DNA of 64,000 nt from positions 124,001-188,000 of the forward strand of contig JADJWZ010000004.1 in NCBI GenBank assembly GCA_016716125.1. The letters are read 5' to 3'. Below the pieces are notes generated by a model that did no database searches, was not told the DNA's origin, and saw only the letters and a list, made by a program, of their open reading frames with translations. Below, in pieces: positions 35,149 through 43,869 of this stretch. Numbering within the stretch: the stretch's first letter is position 1; each line of letters begins with the position of its first letter. The stretch is from Ignavibacteria bacterium (GTDB lineage Bacteria; Bacteroidota; Ignavibacteria; Tepidaquicellales; Tepidaquicellaceae). The position numbers and the translations under genes are program-made.

Positions 35149-35838
35149 TCATATCAATCTGTACTTTATTCCATTCAGGTCTTCTGTTAATCCGCTTAAT
35201 CCATAGTTTCCGATCCTTGTCCTTCTCAATGTCTTTAGATATCCGCCGGTTCCGAGCCTTTCCCCGAAGTCATTTGCAATTGTCCTTATATATGTCCCTT
35301 TGCTGCTGCTGATCCGGAAATACAATTCCGTTTCATTGATTCTTTTTACATCAAATTCGGATACAATAATTTTTCTCGGCTCTCTTATTACTTCCTTTCC
35401 CTTCCTCGCCAGTTTGTAAAGCGGTTTTCCGTTAAGCTTGATGGCTGAATACATAGGCGGTGTCTGCTCTATCTCTCCGATGAATGTCTTTCTGACTCTT
35501 TCGATATCATTATCAGTTATGCTAATTTCATCAGTTATAATTTCTTCAGCCGTTTCAGTATCAAAACTTTTTGTAACAGCTCCTATTCTTATTGTTCCTT
35601 CATATTCCTTATCAAGAATTATAATGTCGTTTATATCTTTTGTCTTTTTATCCGTGCAAAGGATTAAAAGTCCTGTCGCGCGCGGATCCAAAGTACCGGA
35701 ATGACCGATCTTTTTTATGGAAAACTCTCTTTTAAATATTCTAACTACATCAGCGCTTGTGAGGTCAAGCGGTTTGTCGGCTAAAATAATTCTGTTTGAA
35801 AATTCAGTGATGGCGTTACCGGTTGAATCAGAATTCAT
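35149..35838 (-). CDS. truB: tRNA pseudouridine-55 synthase TruB
   Basis: The 229-residue protein has KIGHSGTLDPRATGLLILC near the N-terminus, where Asp of GTLDP is the catalytic residue, plus the conserved YSAIKLNGKPLYKLARKG and SSKGTYIRTIANDFG. TruB makes pseudouridine at position 55 of tRNAs. At 229 residues it lacks a C-terminal PUA domain, a common short form. It is the last gene of the rimP-nusA-infB-rbfA-truB operon. Confidence 0.96.
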   Translation of the reverse strand: MNSDSTGNAITEFSNRIILADKPLDLTSADVVRIFKREFSIKKIGHSGTLDPRATGLLILCTDKKTKDINDIIILDKEYEGTIRIGAVTKSFDTETAEEIITDEISITDNDIERVRKTFIGEIEQTPPMYSAIKLNGKPLYKLARKGKEVIREPRKIIVSEFDVKRINETELYFRISSSKGTYIRTIANDFGERLGTGGYLKTLRRTRIGNYGLSGLTEDLNGIKYRLI

Positions 35839-35847
35839 TTAATGATT

Positions 35848-36216
35848 TTATTGGGATTGATCCTGATCTTTATCCTTTACATGTATTTCGTTCAGCAGTT
35901 TCTGGATCTTATCTGCATACTCGATTGTGTCATCGTGAAAAAACTGCAGCTCAGGCATATATTTAAGTATGATCAGCTTTGCAAGTAAAAACCTTATGTG
36001 CTTCTTTTTTCCTTCCAGTTTCTCAAGACATTCTTCCACCGGGATTTTATTTCCCAGAAAACTCAGATATATTTTCGCAATTTTTAGATCCGGGGTCACA
36101 ACAACCTTTGCCACTGTAACAAGACCTAATCCGCTGATCTCTGAAAGATCTTTGGACATTGCCTGACTTAGCTTATTCTTTATTTCCTGCGCTACTTTTT
36201 CCGTTCTTACTGACAT
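35848..36216 (-). CDS. rbfA: Ribosome-binding factor A RbfA
   Basis: The 122-residue protein has a KH-like fold with SVRTEKVAQEIKNKLSQAM at the start, the TVAKVVVTPDLKIAKIYLSF strand pair and a C-terminal ELQFFHDDTIEYADKI. RbfA helps mature the 30S subunit. It lies 27 bp after infB and 9 bp before truB. Confidence 0.95.
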   Translation of the reverse strand: MSVRTEKVAQEIKNKLSQAMSKDLSEISGLGLVTVAKVVVTPDLKIAKIYLSFLGNKIPVEECLEKLEGKKKHIRFLLAKLIILKYMPELQFFHDDTIEYADKIQKLLNEIHVKDKDQDQSQ

Positions 36217-36243
36217 TTATAAAATCCGCGTTTTTAAAATTAA

Positions 36244-39105
36244 CTACTGAGGCGTAACAAGTTTTCTTTTGGTTTCAACAATTTTAAACGCTTCGATAAT
36301 ATCACCTATTTTGATGTCATTGAAATTTTCTAAACCTATACCGCACTCGTAGCCTGACTCCACTTCCCTTACGTCATCCTTTTCTCTTTTAAGCGATGAG
36401 ATCCCTCCGTTGAAAATCTGGAATCCATCCCTTAGAAGTCTGACCTTGTTATTCCTGTTTATTTTGCCGTCCTGAACATAACATCCGGCGATGTTTCCGA
36501 TCTTAGGTACTTTGAATATCTGCCGCACTTCCACCGTAGCCGTAACTTCCTCAGAAATATCCGGTGCCAGCATTCCCTCAAGAGCAGCTTTTATTTCATC
36601 AATGAGATTGTATATAATAGTATATAATCTTATATCTATTTTATTTTTCTCTGCAAGTTTTCTCGCCTTAAGATTCGGTCTTACATTAAATCCGATCACA
36701 ATAGCGCCGGATGCTTCAGCAAGCAATATATCCGATTCGCTGATAGTGCCGACCGCTTTATGGATCACAGAGACCCTTGTCTCGCCGGTGGTAAGCTTAT
36801 GAAGAGAATCAGCAAGCGCTTCCGCCGAACCGTCAGTATCCGCCTTAAGGATTATTTTAAGCTCTACCTGCTTGCCTTCCTGGATCTGTCTGGAAATATC
36901 ATCAAGCGTTACAAACTTAACCTGTCTGAAATCCTGTTCGCGCTTGAGCTGCTGTCTTTTCATCGACAGACTTTTCGTGTCCCTGTCATTATCAAGGACT
37001 ACAAAAGTATCGCCTGCCTGCGGTACTCCGTCAAACCCAAGCACTACTACAGGAGATGAGGATGCTGCAGTTTCTAAAACATGTTCTCTCTCATCAAACA
37101 TAGCTCTTACTCTGCCGCTGTATATTCCTGCTATAAATGAATCACCTATTCTCAATACACCTTTCTGAACCAGCACTGTTGCAATCGGACCTCTTCCCTT
37201 GTCAAGTTTTGCCTCGAGTACAACGCCTCTTGCTGTTTTAGATAAATTGGTTTTTAATTCGAGTAATTCCGCTTCTACAAGTATTTTTTCTAAAAGCTTA
37301 TCTATATTCATTCCCATCTTTGCTGAAATTTCTACAGACTGATATTTGCCGCCCCATTCTTCCACAAGCACGTCTTTTTCAGATAACTGCTGTCTGATCC
37401 TGTCAGCATTTGAATCCGCCTTATCTACTTTATTTATTGCAATTACAATAGGTACATTTGCGGCTCTTGCGTGATTGATTGCTTCAATTGTCTGCGGCAT
37501 TACATTATCATCCGCAGCTACGACAAGCACTACAATATCCGCCGCCTGTCCACCTCTGGCTCTCATTGCCGTAAACGCTTCGTGACCCGGCGTATCAAGA
37601 AAACTGATCTCCTTACCCGAATCCATCAGTACTTTATAAGCTCCTATATGCTGTGTAATACCGCCTGCTTCTCCTGCTACTACATTTGTCTTTCTTATGT
37701 AATCCAGCAAGGATGTCTTACCGTGATCCACGTGGCCCATGATAGTAACGACAGGAGCTCTGTCGGTAAGATCTTCAGGTCTGTCCGGCTGTTCTTCAAT
37801 AATATCTTCTTCATACTCTTTTGTGAATTCAATCTTAAATCCGAAATCACTTGAGATCAGCTCAATAATATCTTTTTCAAGTCTCTGATTTATCGAAACC
37901 ATTATACCGAGCTTAAAACAATTTTTTATAATTTCATTGGAATCAATTCCCATCAGGTTTGCAAGCTCAGCAGTGGAAAGAAATTCGTTTACCTTAATAA
38001 CATTTTTAGTGGCTTCTTTTAATTCCAGGATCTTTTTTTCCTCTTCGATCCTTTCCTTTTTCTTTCTCTTCCTTGCAATACTCCTTGCCGATGAACCTGC
38101 ATCACCTTCTATCTTTGCATATGTTTCTCTGATCGCTTCGTCAATTTCTTTCTGAGTTGCATCTTTTTCCCTGTGTCCTTTTTCAGATTTTATTCTTCTT
38201 TTTCTTTCAGATTCGGTTTCAAATTTTTTCTTATCCCTGTCTTTTTTATCTCTGAATTTTCTGTCTTCATGAAGTTTGTCAGTCAGATTCCTTTTTACAA
38301 AAACTTCTTTCTTTACTTCTTTTTTATCACCACCGGCTGCTTCAGGTTTCTGAGTTGACTTCTGTTTCTTCTTTTCCCTGATTACCTGATCTATGGTGAT
38401 CTTTTCAGTAAGCTTTTTACGATTTCTGTCGAAAGGTTTTTTAAATGTCTTCTGAGCATCTCCAGTCCTTACAAAACCCTGCTGTACAGCAGGTGTTTTA
38501 GGCTTATCTTCTGTTGATGAAATATTAGATTTATTATCTGAACCGGCCGGTTTTGTCTTTTCATCAGATGAAACATGTTTCGGTCTTTCACCCGGTTTTA
38601 TAATTTTGTTCTTTTTGACATCTGAGTCTGCTGCAGGTTTATCCGGAGTTTTCTTTGTGAATTTCGGTGCGGCTGAAGCAGCTTTTTTCGCAATTCTCTT
38701 ATCTTTTTCCTTTTGCTCCTGATCCTTTATTGTCTTCGCTCTGTCACGGTAAGCTATCAACTCCTGCTTTTTTCTTTCTTCCTCTTTTGTTTTCTGTTCC
38801 TCTTCGATTAATTTTCTTAATCTCTCCTGCTCTTCAAGTAATCTTTTCTCTTCGTTCTCTTTATCAATTTTTTCCTGGGCGTCAGAAAGTTCTACATGAA
38901 ATTTTTCCACAAACTTCACCGACTTCTCCATTTTCTTATCTTCAAGCTCAATCTCTTTTCTGAAATTAGAATACACCTTCCCCACTATCTCATCATTAAG
39001 AGCTGTATTGATTGATGCATCCTCAACCCCTATAGATTTGAGATAATCAAGTATGACGTCCTTTGAAACTTTGATCTCTCTTACTAATGCTATTACTTTT
39101 TTCAT
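36244..39105 (-). CDS. infB: Translation initiation factor IF-2
   Basis: The protein has 953 residues. An N-terminal IF2_N domain (MKKVIALVREIKVSKDVILD) precedes a long, highly charged Lys/Glu linker of about 300 residues. A second IF2_N-like domain (ELANLMGIDSNEIIKNCFKLG) follows, then the GTPase with G1 GHVDHGKTSLLD, G3 DTPGHEA and G4 NKVDKAD, and the C-terminal domains that bind initiator tRNA. Domain order and length are normal for IF-2. It lies 79 bp after nusA. Confidence 0.97.
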   Translation of the reverse strand: MKKVIALVREIKVSKDVILDYLKSIGVEDASINTALNDEIVGKVYSNFRKEIELEDKKMEKSVKFVEKFHVELSDAQEKIDKENEEKRLLEEQERLRKLIEEEQKTKEEERKKQELIAYRDRAKTIKDQEQKEKDKRIAKKAASAAPKFTKKTPDKPAADSDVKKNKIIKPGERPKHVSSDEKTKPAGSDNKSNISSTEDKPKTPAVQQGFVRTGDAQKTFKKPFDRNRKKLTEKITIDQVIREKKKQKSTQKPEAAGGDKKEVKKEVFVKRNLTDKLHEDRKFRDKKDRDKKKFETESERKRRIKSEKGHREKDATQKEIDEAIRETYAKIEGDAGSSARSIARKRKKKERIEEEKKILELKEATKNVIKVNEFLSTAELANLMGIDSNEIIKNCFKLGIMVSINQRLEKDIIELISSDFGFKIEFTKEYEEDIIEEQPDRPEDLTDRAPVVTIMGHVDHGKTSLLDYIRKTNVVAGEAGGITQHIGAYKVLMDSGKEISFLDTPGHEAFTAMRARGGQAADIVVLVVAADDNVMPQTIEAINHARAANVPIVIAINKVDKADSNADRIRQQLSEKDVLVEEWGGKYQSVEISAKMGMNIDKLLEKILVEAELLELKTNLSKTARGVVLEAKLDKGRGPIATVLVQKGVLRIGDSFIAGIYSGRVRAMFDEREHVLETAASSSPVVVLGFDGVPQAGDTFVVLDNDRDTKSLSMKRQQLKREQDFRQVKFVTLDDISRQIQEGKQVELKIILKADTDGSAEALADSLHKLTTGETRVSVIHKAVGTISESDILLAEASGAIVIGFNVRPNLKARKLAEKNKIDIRLYTIIYNLIDEIKAALEGMLAPDISEEVTATVEVRQIFKVPKIGNIAGCYVQDGKINRNNKVRLLRDGFQIFNGGISSLKREKDDVREVESGYECGIGLENFNDIKIGDIIEAFKIVETKRKLVTPQ

Positions 39106-39184
39106 ATGTTATTAAAAATTTTTGCCGGTTAAAATTTAATAATTAACTGAATATTTTCTGGAAATTATTATCCGGTTTTTAATA

Positions 39185-40612
39185 CTAACCATTCGTATCC
39201 GTTTTTTCTACTTTATTGCCATCTGCATTTTCATCCTCTTCTATATCTTCATCACTATTTTCTTTTTTATCTTTCTCTTCATCTTCATCGCTCTCTTCAT
39301 TTTTCTCTTCATCGTTCTCTTCATTTTTCTCTTCATCGTTCTCTTCATTTTTCTCTTCATCGTTCTCTTCATTTTTCTCTTCATCATCAGATTCATCATC
39401 AGATTCATCATCAGCTTCGTCTTCAGCTTCGTCTTCAGTTTCGTCTTCAGTTTCGTCTTCTTCATTATCCGCTTTTTCAGTATCCTCATCAGCATCAGCG
39501 GCATCATCAATTTCTTCCTCCAAATCTTCATCAGTATCTTCTTCAAGTTCCTCTTCTATATCCTCTTCCTCTTCGTCTTTTACAGTTTCTCTGACTACAT
39601 CTATCTGGTAACCTGTAAGTCTGGATGCAAGCTTAATATTCTGTCCGCTTTTTCCGATGATAAGACTTATCTGATCTTCGTCAGCATATATCTTGGCGAT
39701 TTTATTTTCATTATCAAGATCTATATCATTCAGCTTTGCGGGAGAAAGCGCTCTTGCTATATAAAGAGCAGGATCTTCCGTGTAATTTATTACATCAATA
39801 TTTTCATTGCTCAGCTCTCTGACAATTGAATGAATCCTGATACCTTTCATTCCTACGCATGCGCCCACTGCATCGACTCTGTCGTCATTTGAAATAACGG
39901 AGATCTTAGCTCTTTCACCCGGCTCTCTTGCAATGCCTTTTATTTCTATGATACCGTCATAAATCTCTGGTATCTCAAGTTCAAATAATTTATCAAGGAA
40001 CTGTTCATCCGCTCTGGAAACTATTATAAGCGGCGGACCCGATTGTCTTTTTTCAATACTTTTTATAATCGCTCTTGTAGTGTCGCCTTTTTTATATTTT
40101 TCTTTCGGGATCTGTTCGCCCTTCGGGAAAATAATTTCATTGCTGTTATGAATTAATAAAATCGAAGTCGGCTTTATCTGATATATTTCACCGACAATTA
40201 TCTCTCCGACCTGATCTTTATATGCATTATAGGTAATTTCTTTTTCGATCTCTCTGATCTTCTGATTCAGATTCTGTTTTAGATTTATTACCATTCTTCT
40301 TCCGAAATCTTCAATCGGTATCTCTTCCGCAAAGTCATCTCCTATCTCAAAACTCTCGCCGGATTTTTCTTTGGCGGTTTCGATGTCAATTTCTTTACCG
40401 TGATCAGTTACTTCTTCCACTACTATCTTATAAAGAAATATTTCGATCACGCCTTTATCCATATTAACTACTACATCAAAGTTAGCTTCGAGTCCGTATT
40501 TCTTCTCCATCATTTTCTTAAACGAATCCTTTATCACACTTGAAAGTATATCACGGTCGATATTCTTCTCTTTTGCCATTTGTGAAAAGGCATCTACAAT
40601 ATCCGATTTCAT
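39185..40612 (-). CDS. nusA: Transcription factor NusA with repetitive acidic tail
   Basis: The protein has 475 residues. It comprises the NusA N-terminal domain (ILSSVIKDSFKKMMEKKYG), an S1 domain (about 135-200), KH1 with GACVGMKGIRIHSIVREL and KH2 with LIIGKSGQNIKLASRLTG. From about residue 345 the protein is almost only Asp, Glu, Asn and Lys. This tail is encoded by four 24-bp repeats (39291-39386) and six 12-bp repeats (39389-39460). NusA controls pausing, termination and antitermination. Acidic C-terminal extensions occur in some NusA proteins, but this one is long and repeat-built. Confidence 0.95.
   Translation of the reverse strand: MKSDIVDAFSQMAKEKNIDRDILSSVIKDSFKKMMEKKYGLEANFDVVVNMDKGVIEIFLYKIVVEEVTDHGKEIDIETAKEKSGESFEIGDDFAEEIPIEDFGRRMVINLKQNLNQKIREIEKEITYNAYKDQVGEIIVGEIYQIKPTSILLIHNSNEIIFPKGEQIPKEKYKKGDTTRAIIKSIEKRQSGPPLIIVSRADEQFLDKLFELEIPEIYDGIIEIKGIAREPGERAKISVISNDDRVDAVGACVGMKGIRIHSIVRELSNENIDVINYTEDPALYIARALSPAKLNDIDLDNENKIAKIYADEDQISLIIGKSGQNIKLASRLTGYQIDVVRETVKDEEEEDIEEELEEDTDEDLEEEIDDAADADEDTEKADNEEDETEDETEDEAEDEADDESDDESDDEEKNEENDEEKNEENDEEKNEENDEEKNEESDEDEEKDKKENSDEDIEEDENADGNKVEKTDTNG
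39291..39460. repeat. Tandem repeats coding the acidic NusA tail (4 x 24 bp, 6 x 12 bp)
   Basis: Four 24-bp units run from 39291 to 39386 and encode EKNEENDE-type octads. After two bases, six 12-bp units run from 39389 to 39460 as three pairs, each variant exactly twice (AGATTCATCATC, AGCTTCGTCTTC, AGTTTCGTCTTC on the plus strand). All unit lengths are multiples of three, so copy-number change would keep the reading frame. Confidence 0.9.
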
Positions 40613-40633
40613 TTTATTTGATTCTTAATTTAT

Positions 40634-41104
40634 TTATTTAAATTTTAATTTGATTTTCGATTCCAGTATATCACCGAAATTTATTTCTCTGTATTCCGTT
40701 TGATTTTTTTTTCCTTTTTCTTTTACCTGTATTTCAATTCCGATCTTGCTGTCATTTTCTGTTACCAAAGTTAGCTTACCCGTAATTTCCGTATCGCCGT
40801 CTAATCTGATCTCAATATCCCTGCCAATGTGTTTTTCAAGCTGCCATATATACTTAAAAGATCTTTCAGCTCCGGGAGATGAGATCTGAAGTTTCGAGAT
40901 ATCAACCAACTCTATTTTTTCTTCAATCAGATCATCAAGTTCATGATTTATTTTAACCAGCTCATCAATGTTGATTCCATTTCTGTTATCTACAAAAATT
41001 TCCAGAACCTTGGTCCCCTTCTCGCCTCTCAGTATGTAATCAATTATTTTATAATCAGATCTGCTAAAGTAATCTTCGGCGATATTCCTAATCTCAGTTT
41101 CCAT
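40634..41104 (-). CDS. rimP: Ribosome maturation factor RimP
   Basis: The start METEIRNIAEDYFSR gives 156 residues, the normal RimP length. A longer frame reaches to 41272 but runs through a terminator-like hairpin and adds 56 residues unlike the family. Conserved parts are VLEIFVDNRNGINIDELVKI and DISKLQISSPGAERSF, with a C-terminal SH3-like domain. RimP assists 30S assembly. It is the first gene of the nusA-infB operon. No clear ribosome-binding site precedes the ATG, as the preceding bases are the T-run of the hairpin at 41111-41138. Confidence 0.92.
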   Translation of the reverse strand: METEIRNIAEDYFSRSDYKIIDYILRGEKGTKVLEIFVDNRNGINIDELVKINHELDDLIEEKIELVDISKLQISSPGAERSFKYIWQLEKHIGRDIEIRLDGDTEITGKLTLVTENDSKIGIEIQVKEKGKKNQTEYREINFGDILESKIKLKFK

Positions 41105-41110
41105 TTTTAT

Positions 41111-41138
41111 AAAAAAAAAGTGGGTTCGACAAACCCAC
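41111..41138 (-). terminator. Terminator-like attenuator directly before rimP
   Basis: On the minus strand GTGGGTT-TGTCG-AACCCAC forms a 7-bp stem (41120-41138), followed by nine T (41111-41119) that end six bases before the rimP start codon. An intrinsic terminator in this place must be bypassed for the rimP-nusA-infB operon to be expressed. A regulated leader (attenuator) is the simplest explanation. Confidence 0.65.
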
Positions 41139-41359
41139 CAATATATATTCATTTCAAAGCTTAGCAAATTAGGTTTAATAAGGGAAAATTTCAAGGCATA
41201 GTTTACAGTCCTTGATATTCCGGAAAATGAATCTGCTGTTTTTACAACTTCAGTAACAACTTTCCTAAACAACTTCTGCGGTCTTTTTTAAAAACCCTTG
41301 TCATAAACAGTAAATGAATATAAAAAAGATTTTATTTATATTGTTAATATTATTTCAAA

Positions 41360-41396
41360 GCCGGTTTATATGAAAATATTTTACCGGCAGTTTTTT
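41360..41396 (+). terminator. Terminator-like hairpin in the leader of the 41428 gene
   Basis: The arms GCCGGT and ACCGGC (6 bp, 17-base loop with more A-T pairing) are followed after AG by six T. It lies 32 bp before the ATG of the downstream sorting-domain protein, on the sense strand. It could be an attenuator or the end of a small upstream RNA. Confidence 0.45.
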
Positions 41397-41427
41397 AAAA
41401 ATTTTTTATTAATTAAATCTTCATATT

Positions 41428-42936
41428 ATGAAAAAAGCATTACATGTATTTACAGCAGTTTTTATTTTTACTTTAACAGGAAGTTTGTTTGCCGGACCAA
41501 AGATGACTTTCACGGAGCTTATTACTGCTGCCGAAAAGGATGCAAATTTAGTATCATCTGCACATCATCTCGCCTCTCAGAAAAATCTGCCTGTCACAAT
41601 TCTTACTGCAGATAAAGTTATGATAGACGCTAAGGGAATTGAAAACGGAAATGTTGTTTATTCAGTTATAACCAATCCGGCTGATATCTATGATAACTCT
41701 TTCACAGTATTTTTTGAAGAAGCGGAAAAAAGATTTGACTTTTCTGCCTCTCTGATAATTTATCCCAATGGTAATATCACGGATAATACAAACGGTCTTT
41801 ATCGGTATGAGCTTGAACAGAGTACTCGGGGAATTGAAAAATTTCTCCTTATAACCGACTGGACATTTGACAGAGTATGGGCTTTCAATCCGGAAAACGG
41901 TGATATTATTGATACTGCTTTTATTTCACACAGCAATCCTCAGCTTCTAAGTCCTAAACATGCGTTGCAGACTCATGACAATTTTATTTTAGTCTCAGAT
42001 CAGATTGCTGATCTTGTGCAGAAGTTTGATACAAGCGGATTTTATATTAGTCACTTCGCGCCGTCCGGAGGAGTAAATGTTACTATAGTTGATAACATGA
42101 GAGGAATAGCTTTCAGACCAAATCGTAATCTTCTGGCTACAGTTGGCAGCGGCGTAAATCAGAATACTATTCAGGAATTTGATATGAGCGGTAATCACAT
42201 CGGAAGTTTTATTCCTGCAGGTACGCTTAACAGTCCGTTTGATATTCATTACAGAAGTAATGATATTCTTGTCACAAATTCATCCGGTCCTAACGATGTT
42301 ACCAGTTACGATCTCAACGGAACATTTATATCAAACTTCATAGTCAGTACGAATCTTACATTCCCTCAGCAGATATTAAGAATGCCAAACGGAAATATCT
42401 CTGTGTGCGGATTCAGCTCGCCGTCAGGACTTATTCAATTTGATTCGTCCGGGAATTACATCCGCTCGATGTCAGCTGTTACGGGATTAAGAGGCGCATA
42501 TCTCCTTGGTAACGGAAACTATCTCGTAACAAATGCTACCGGTGTAAATGAAATGGACAGCGCTTCCGGAAATCTTATCAGAGTTGTGGCATCCGGATCT
42601 AACTTTCAGTATATTTCCGAATACATTCCGGGAGGACTTGTTGGTCTTTCAAATATCTCTAATGCCGTTCCGGAAAAATTTTCATTAAGTCAGAATTATC
42701 CCAATCCATTCAATCCGAATACAAATATCAATTATCAGATCTCTGTATCCGGTAATGTTAATTTGTCAGTATATGATGTTCTAGGAAATGAAGTAATGAC
42801 ATTGGTGAATGAGAAGCAAAACCCTGGAACGTATTCAGTTAATTTTGACGGCAGTAATTTCTCCAGCGGTGTTTATTTTTATAAATTAATAACAGGAGAT
42901 TTTTCTGAGACAAAGCAGATGATTTTACTGAAGTAA
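41428..42936 (+). CDS. Secreted NHL-like protein with type IX sorting domain
   Basis: The protein has 502 residues. A signal peptide (about 1-21, ending FAG) is followed by a region that repeatedly reads F-D-x-S-G-x-x-I-x-x-F (VQKFDTSGFYISHF, IQEFDMSGNHIGSF, LIQFDSSGNYIRSM), an NHL or beta-propeller-like pattern. The last 85 residues are a type IX sorting domain: FSLSQNYPNPFNPNT, VYDVLGNEVMTLVNEKQNPG and SSGVYFYKL, ending MILLK. It is predicted to be exported through the outer membrane. The ligand is unknown. A strong terminator follows. Confidence 0.88.
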   Translation: MKKALHVFTAVFIFTLTGSLFAGPKMTFTELITAAEKDANLVSSAHHLASQKNLPVTILTADKVMIDAKGIENGNVVYSVITNPADIYDNSFTVFFEEAEKRFDFSASLIIYPNGNITDNTNGLYRYELEQSTRGIEKFLLITDWTFDRVWAFNPENGDIIDTAFISHSNPQLLSPKHALQTHDNFILVSDQIADLVQKFDTSGFYISHFAPSGGVNVTIVDNMRGIAFRPNRNLLATVGSGVNQNTIQEFDMSGNHIGSFIPAGTLNSPFDIHYRSNDILVTNSSGPNDVTSYDLNGTFISNFIVSTNLTFPQQILRMPNGNISVCGFSSPSGLIQFDSSGNYIRSMSAVTGLRGAYLLGNGNYLVTNATGVNEMDSASGNLIRVVASGSNFQYISEYIPGGLVGLSNISNAVPEKFSLSQNYPNPFNPNTNINYQISVSGNVNLSVYDVLGNEVMTLVNEKQNPGTYSVNFDGSNFSSGVYFYKLITGDFSETKQMILLK

Positions 42937-42964
42937 AGAATCTAAATTAAATTAAAGTATTCAT

Positions 42965-43009
42965 AAAAGGCAGAGCTTCGGAATTATCCGTAACTCTGCC
43001 TTTTTTTTT
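42965..43009 (+). terminator. Intrinsic terminator after the 41428 gene
   Basis: The arms AAAAGGCAGAG and CTCTGCCTTTT make a perfect 11-bp stem with an 18-base loop, followed by T9. It lies 29 bp after the stop codon. Confidence 0.92.
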
Positions 43010-43078
43010 GAAAGCTGCGGTCAGGTATGACTGTATTAAAATAAAATTTTGAATTCATTATATTAAAGTATAATTTGA

Positions 43079-43726
43079 ATGATGAAAAAAACTTTTCTGA
43101 ATATATTATGCTTTATTTTTCTTGCCGGCAGTCTGCAGGCGGGAATATATTATTCACCCGCAGATTCGACTGTCAAAAGCGATACAGTGAAAAGCAGGTT
43201 TGAGATACGGCAAATGCCTGAGATCAAAACAAATACAGAAACCGAAATTGTATTTGACGGATCAGGACTGGCGCCTCAGAATGTAAGGGTTAAATTCAAT
43301 GAATTCTTCAAACAATATCTTGCTATCAAAGACGCGCTTGTCTATAATGACTCATACAGCGCTGTCAGGAATACAATTAAACTGCTTGATGATATGAGAT
43401 CGAAATCAGCAGACATCGATATACTTAATAAAGATGACATCTGGATCTTCTTCATAAATAATTATGATAATATCAGGAGAAAAGTGGAGTCAGCTAAGTT
43501 CATTACTGAGCAGAGATTTTTGTTTAATGAAATTACAACAGGGTTAAAGACTTTCATAAAACAATACGGACTTTATGACAAAACAATTTATCTGATGCAG
43601 AATACTTCTGATTCAACATCAGTCAATGCTGAATGGTTATCAGATTCGAGAGATAAAAAAAATCCGTACCTTGGATTAATGAAAGATACAATCTTTGTTA
43701 GAGTTAAAGAAGTCTGGAAATTTTAG
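43079..43726 (+). CDS. Exported DUF3347-like protein
   Basis: The protein has 215 residues with a signal peptide (about 1-21, ending LQAG). YLAIKDALVYNDSYSAVRNT in the first half and WLSDSRDKKNPYLGLMKDT near the end match the two conserved blocks of DUF3347 (YLxxKDALVxxD and WLSxxxxIxNPYxG). DUF3347 domains are often found near metal-efflux or copper proteins. The Cys-Pro-Met block usually found in this family is replaced (LMQNTSDSTS), so metal binding by that site is unlikely. It stands alone between two terminator/spacer regions. Confidence 0.65.
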   Translation: MMKKTFLNILCFIFLAGSLQAGIYYSPADSTVKSDTVKSRFEIRQMPEIKTNTETEIVFDGSGLAPQNVRVKFNEFFKQYLAIKDALVYNDSYSAVRNTIKLLDDMRSKSADIDILNKDDIWIFFINNYDNIRRKVESAKFITEQRFLFNEITTGLKTFIKQYGLYDKTIYLMQNTSDSTSVNAEWLSDSRDKKNPYLGLMKDTIFVRVKEVWKF

Positions 43727-43869
43727 TTCGTATTTTCATCTGATAAATTTTTTCTGTAAGGAAACATACAATGCCTGCGTTAGCGGGTTTTTTTGTTTCG
43801 GAGAAATGTCATTTGCAGATAATAGAAATTGAATTCTATTATAGCTAATTTCCACAAATCAAATTTTAT

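Larger units (their letters stand above)
41105..41427. other. Divergent intergenic region between rimP and a T9SS protein gene
   Basis: These 323 bases carry no convincing gene. They hold the rimP attenuator-like hairpin (41111-41138), a weaker inverted repeat (TCAAGG around 41191 and CCTTGA around 41210) in the rimP leader, and a second terminator-like hairpin (41360-41396) in the leader of the plus-strand gene. Promoters were not identified with confidence. Confidence 0.6.

Noticed and set aside
39216..39611. Plus-strand Ser/Phe-rich ORF opposite the NusA tail
   Set aside because: It is the antisense reading of the low-complexity acidic repeats. Its composition is explained entirely by the repeat on the coding strand.
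41105..41272. Longer 212-codon start for RimP at 41272
   Set aside because: The extra 56 codons include the terminator-like hairpin and T-run and match no part of RimP. METEIRNIAEDY at 41104 gives the normal length.
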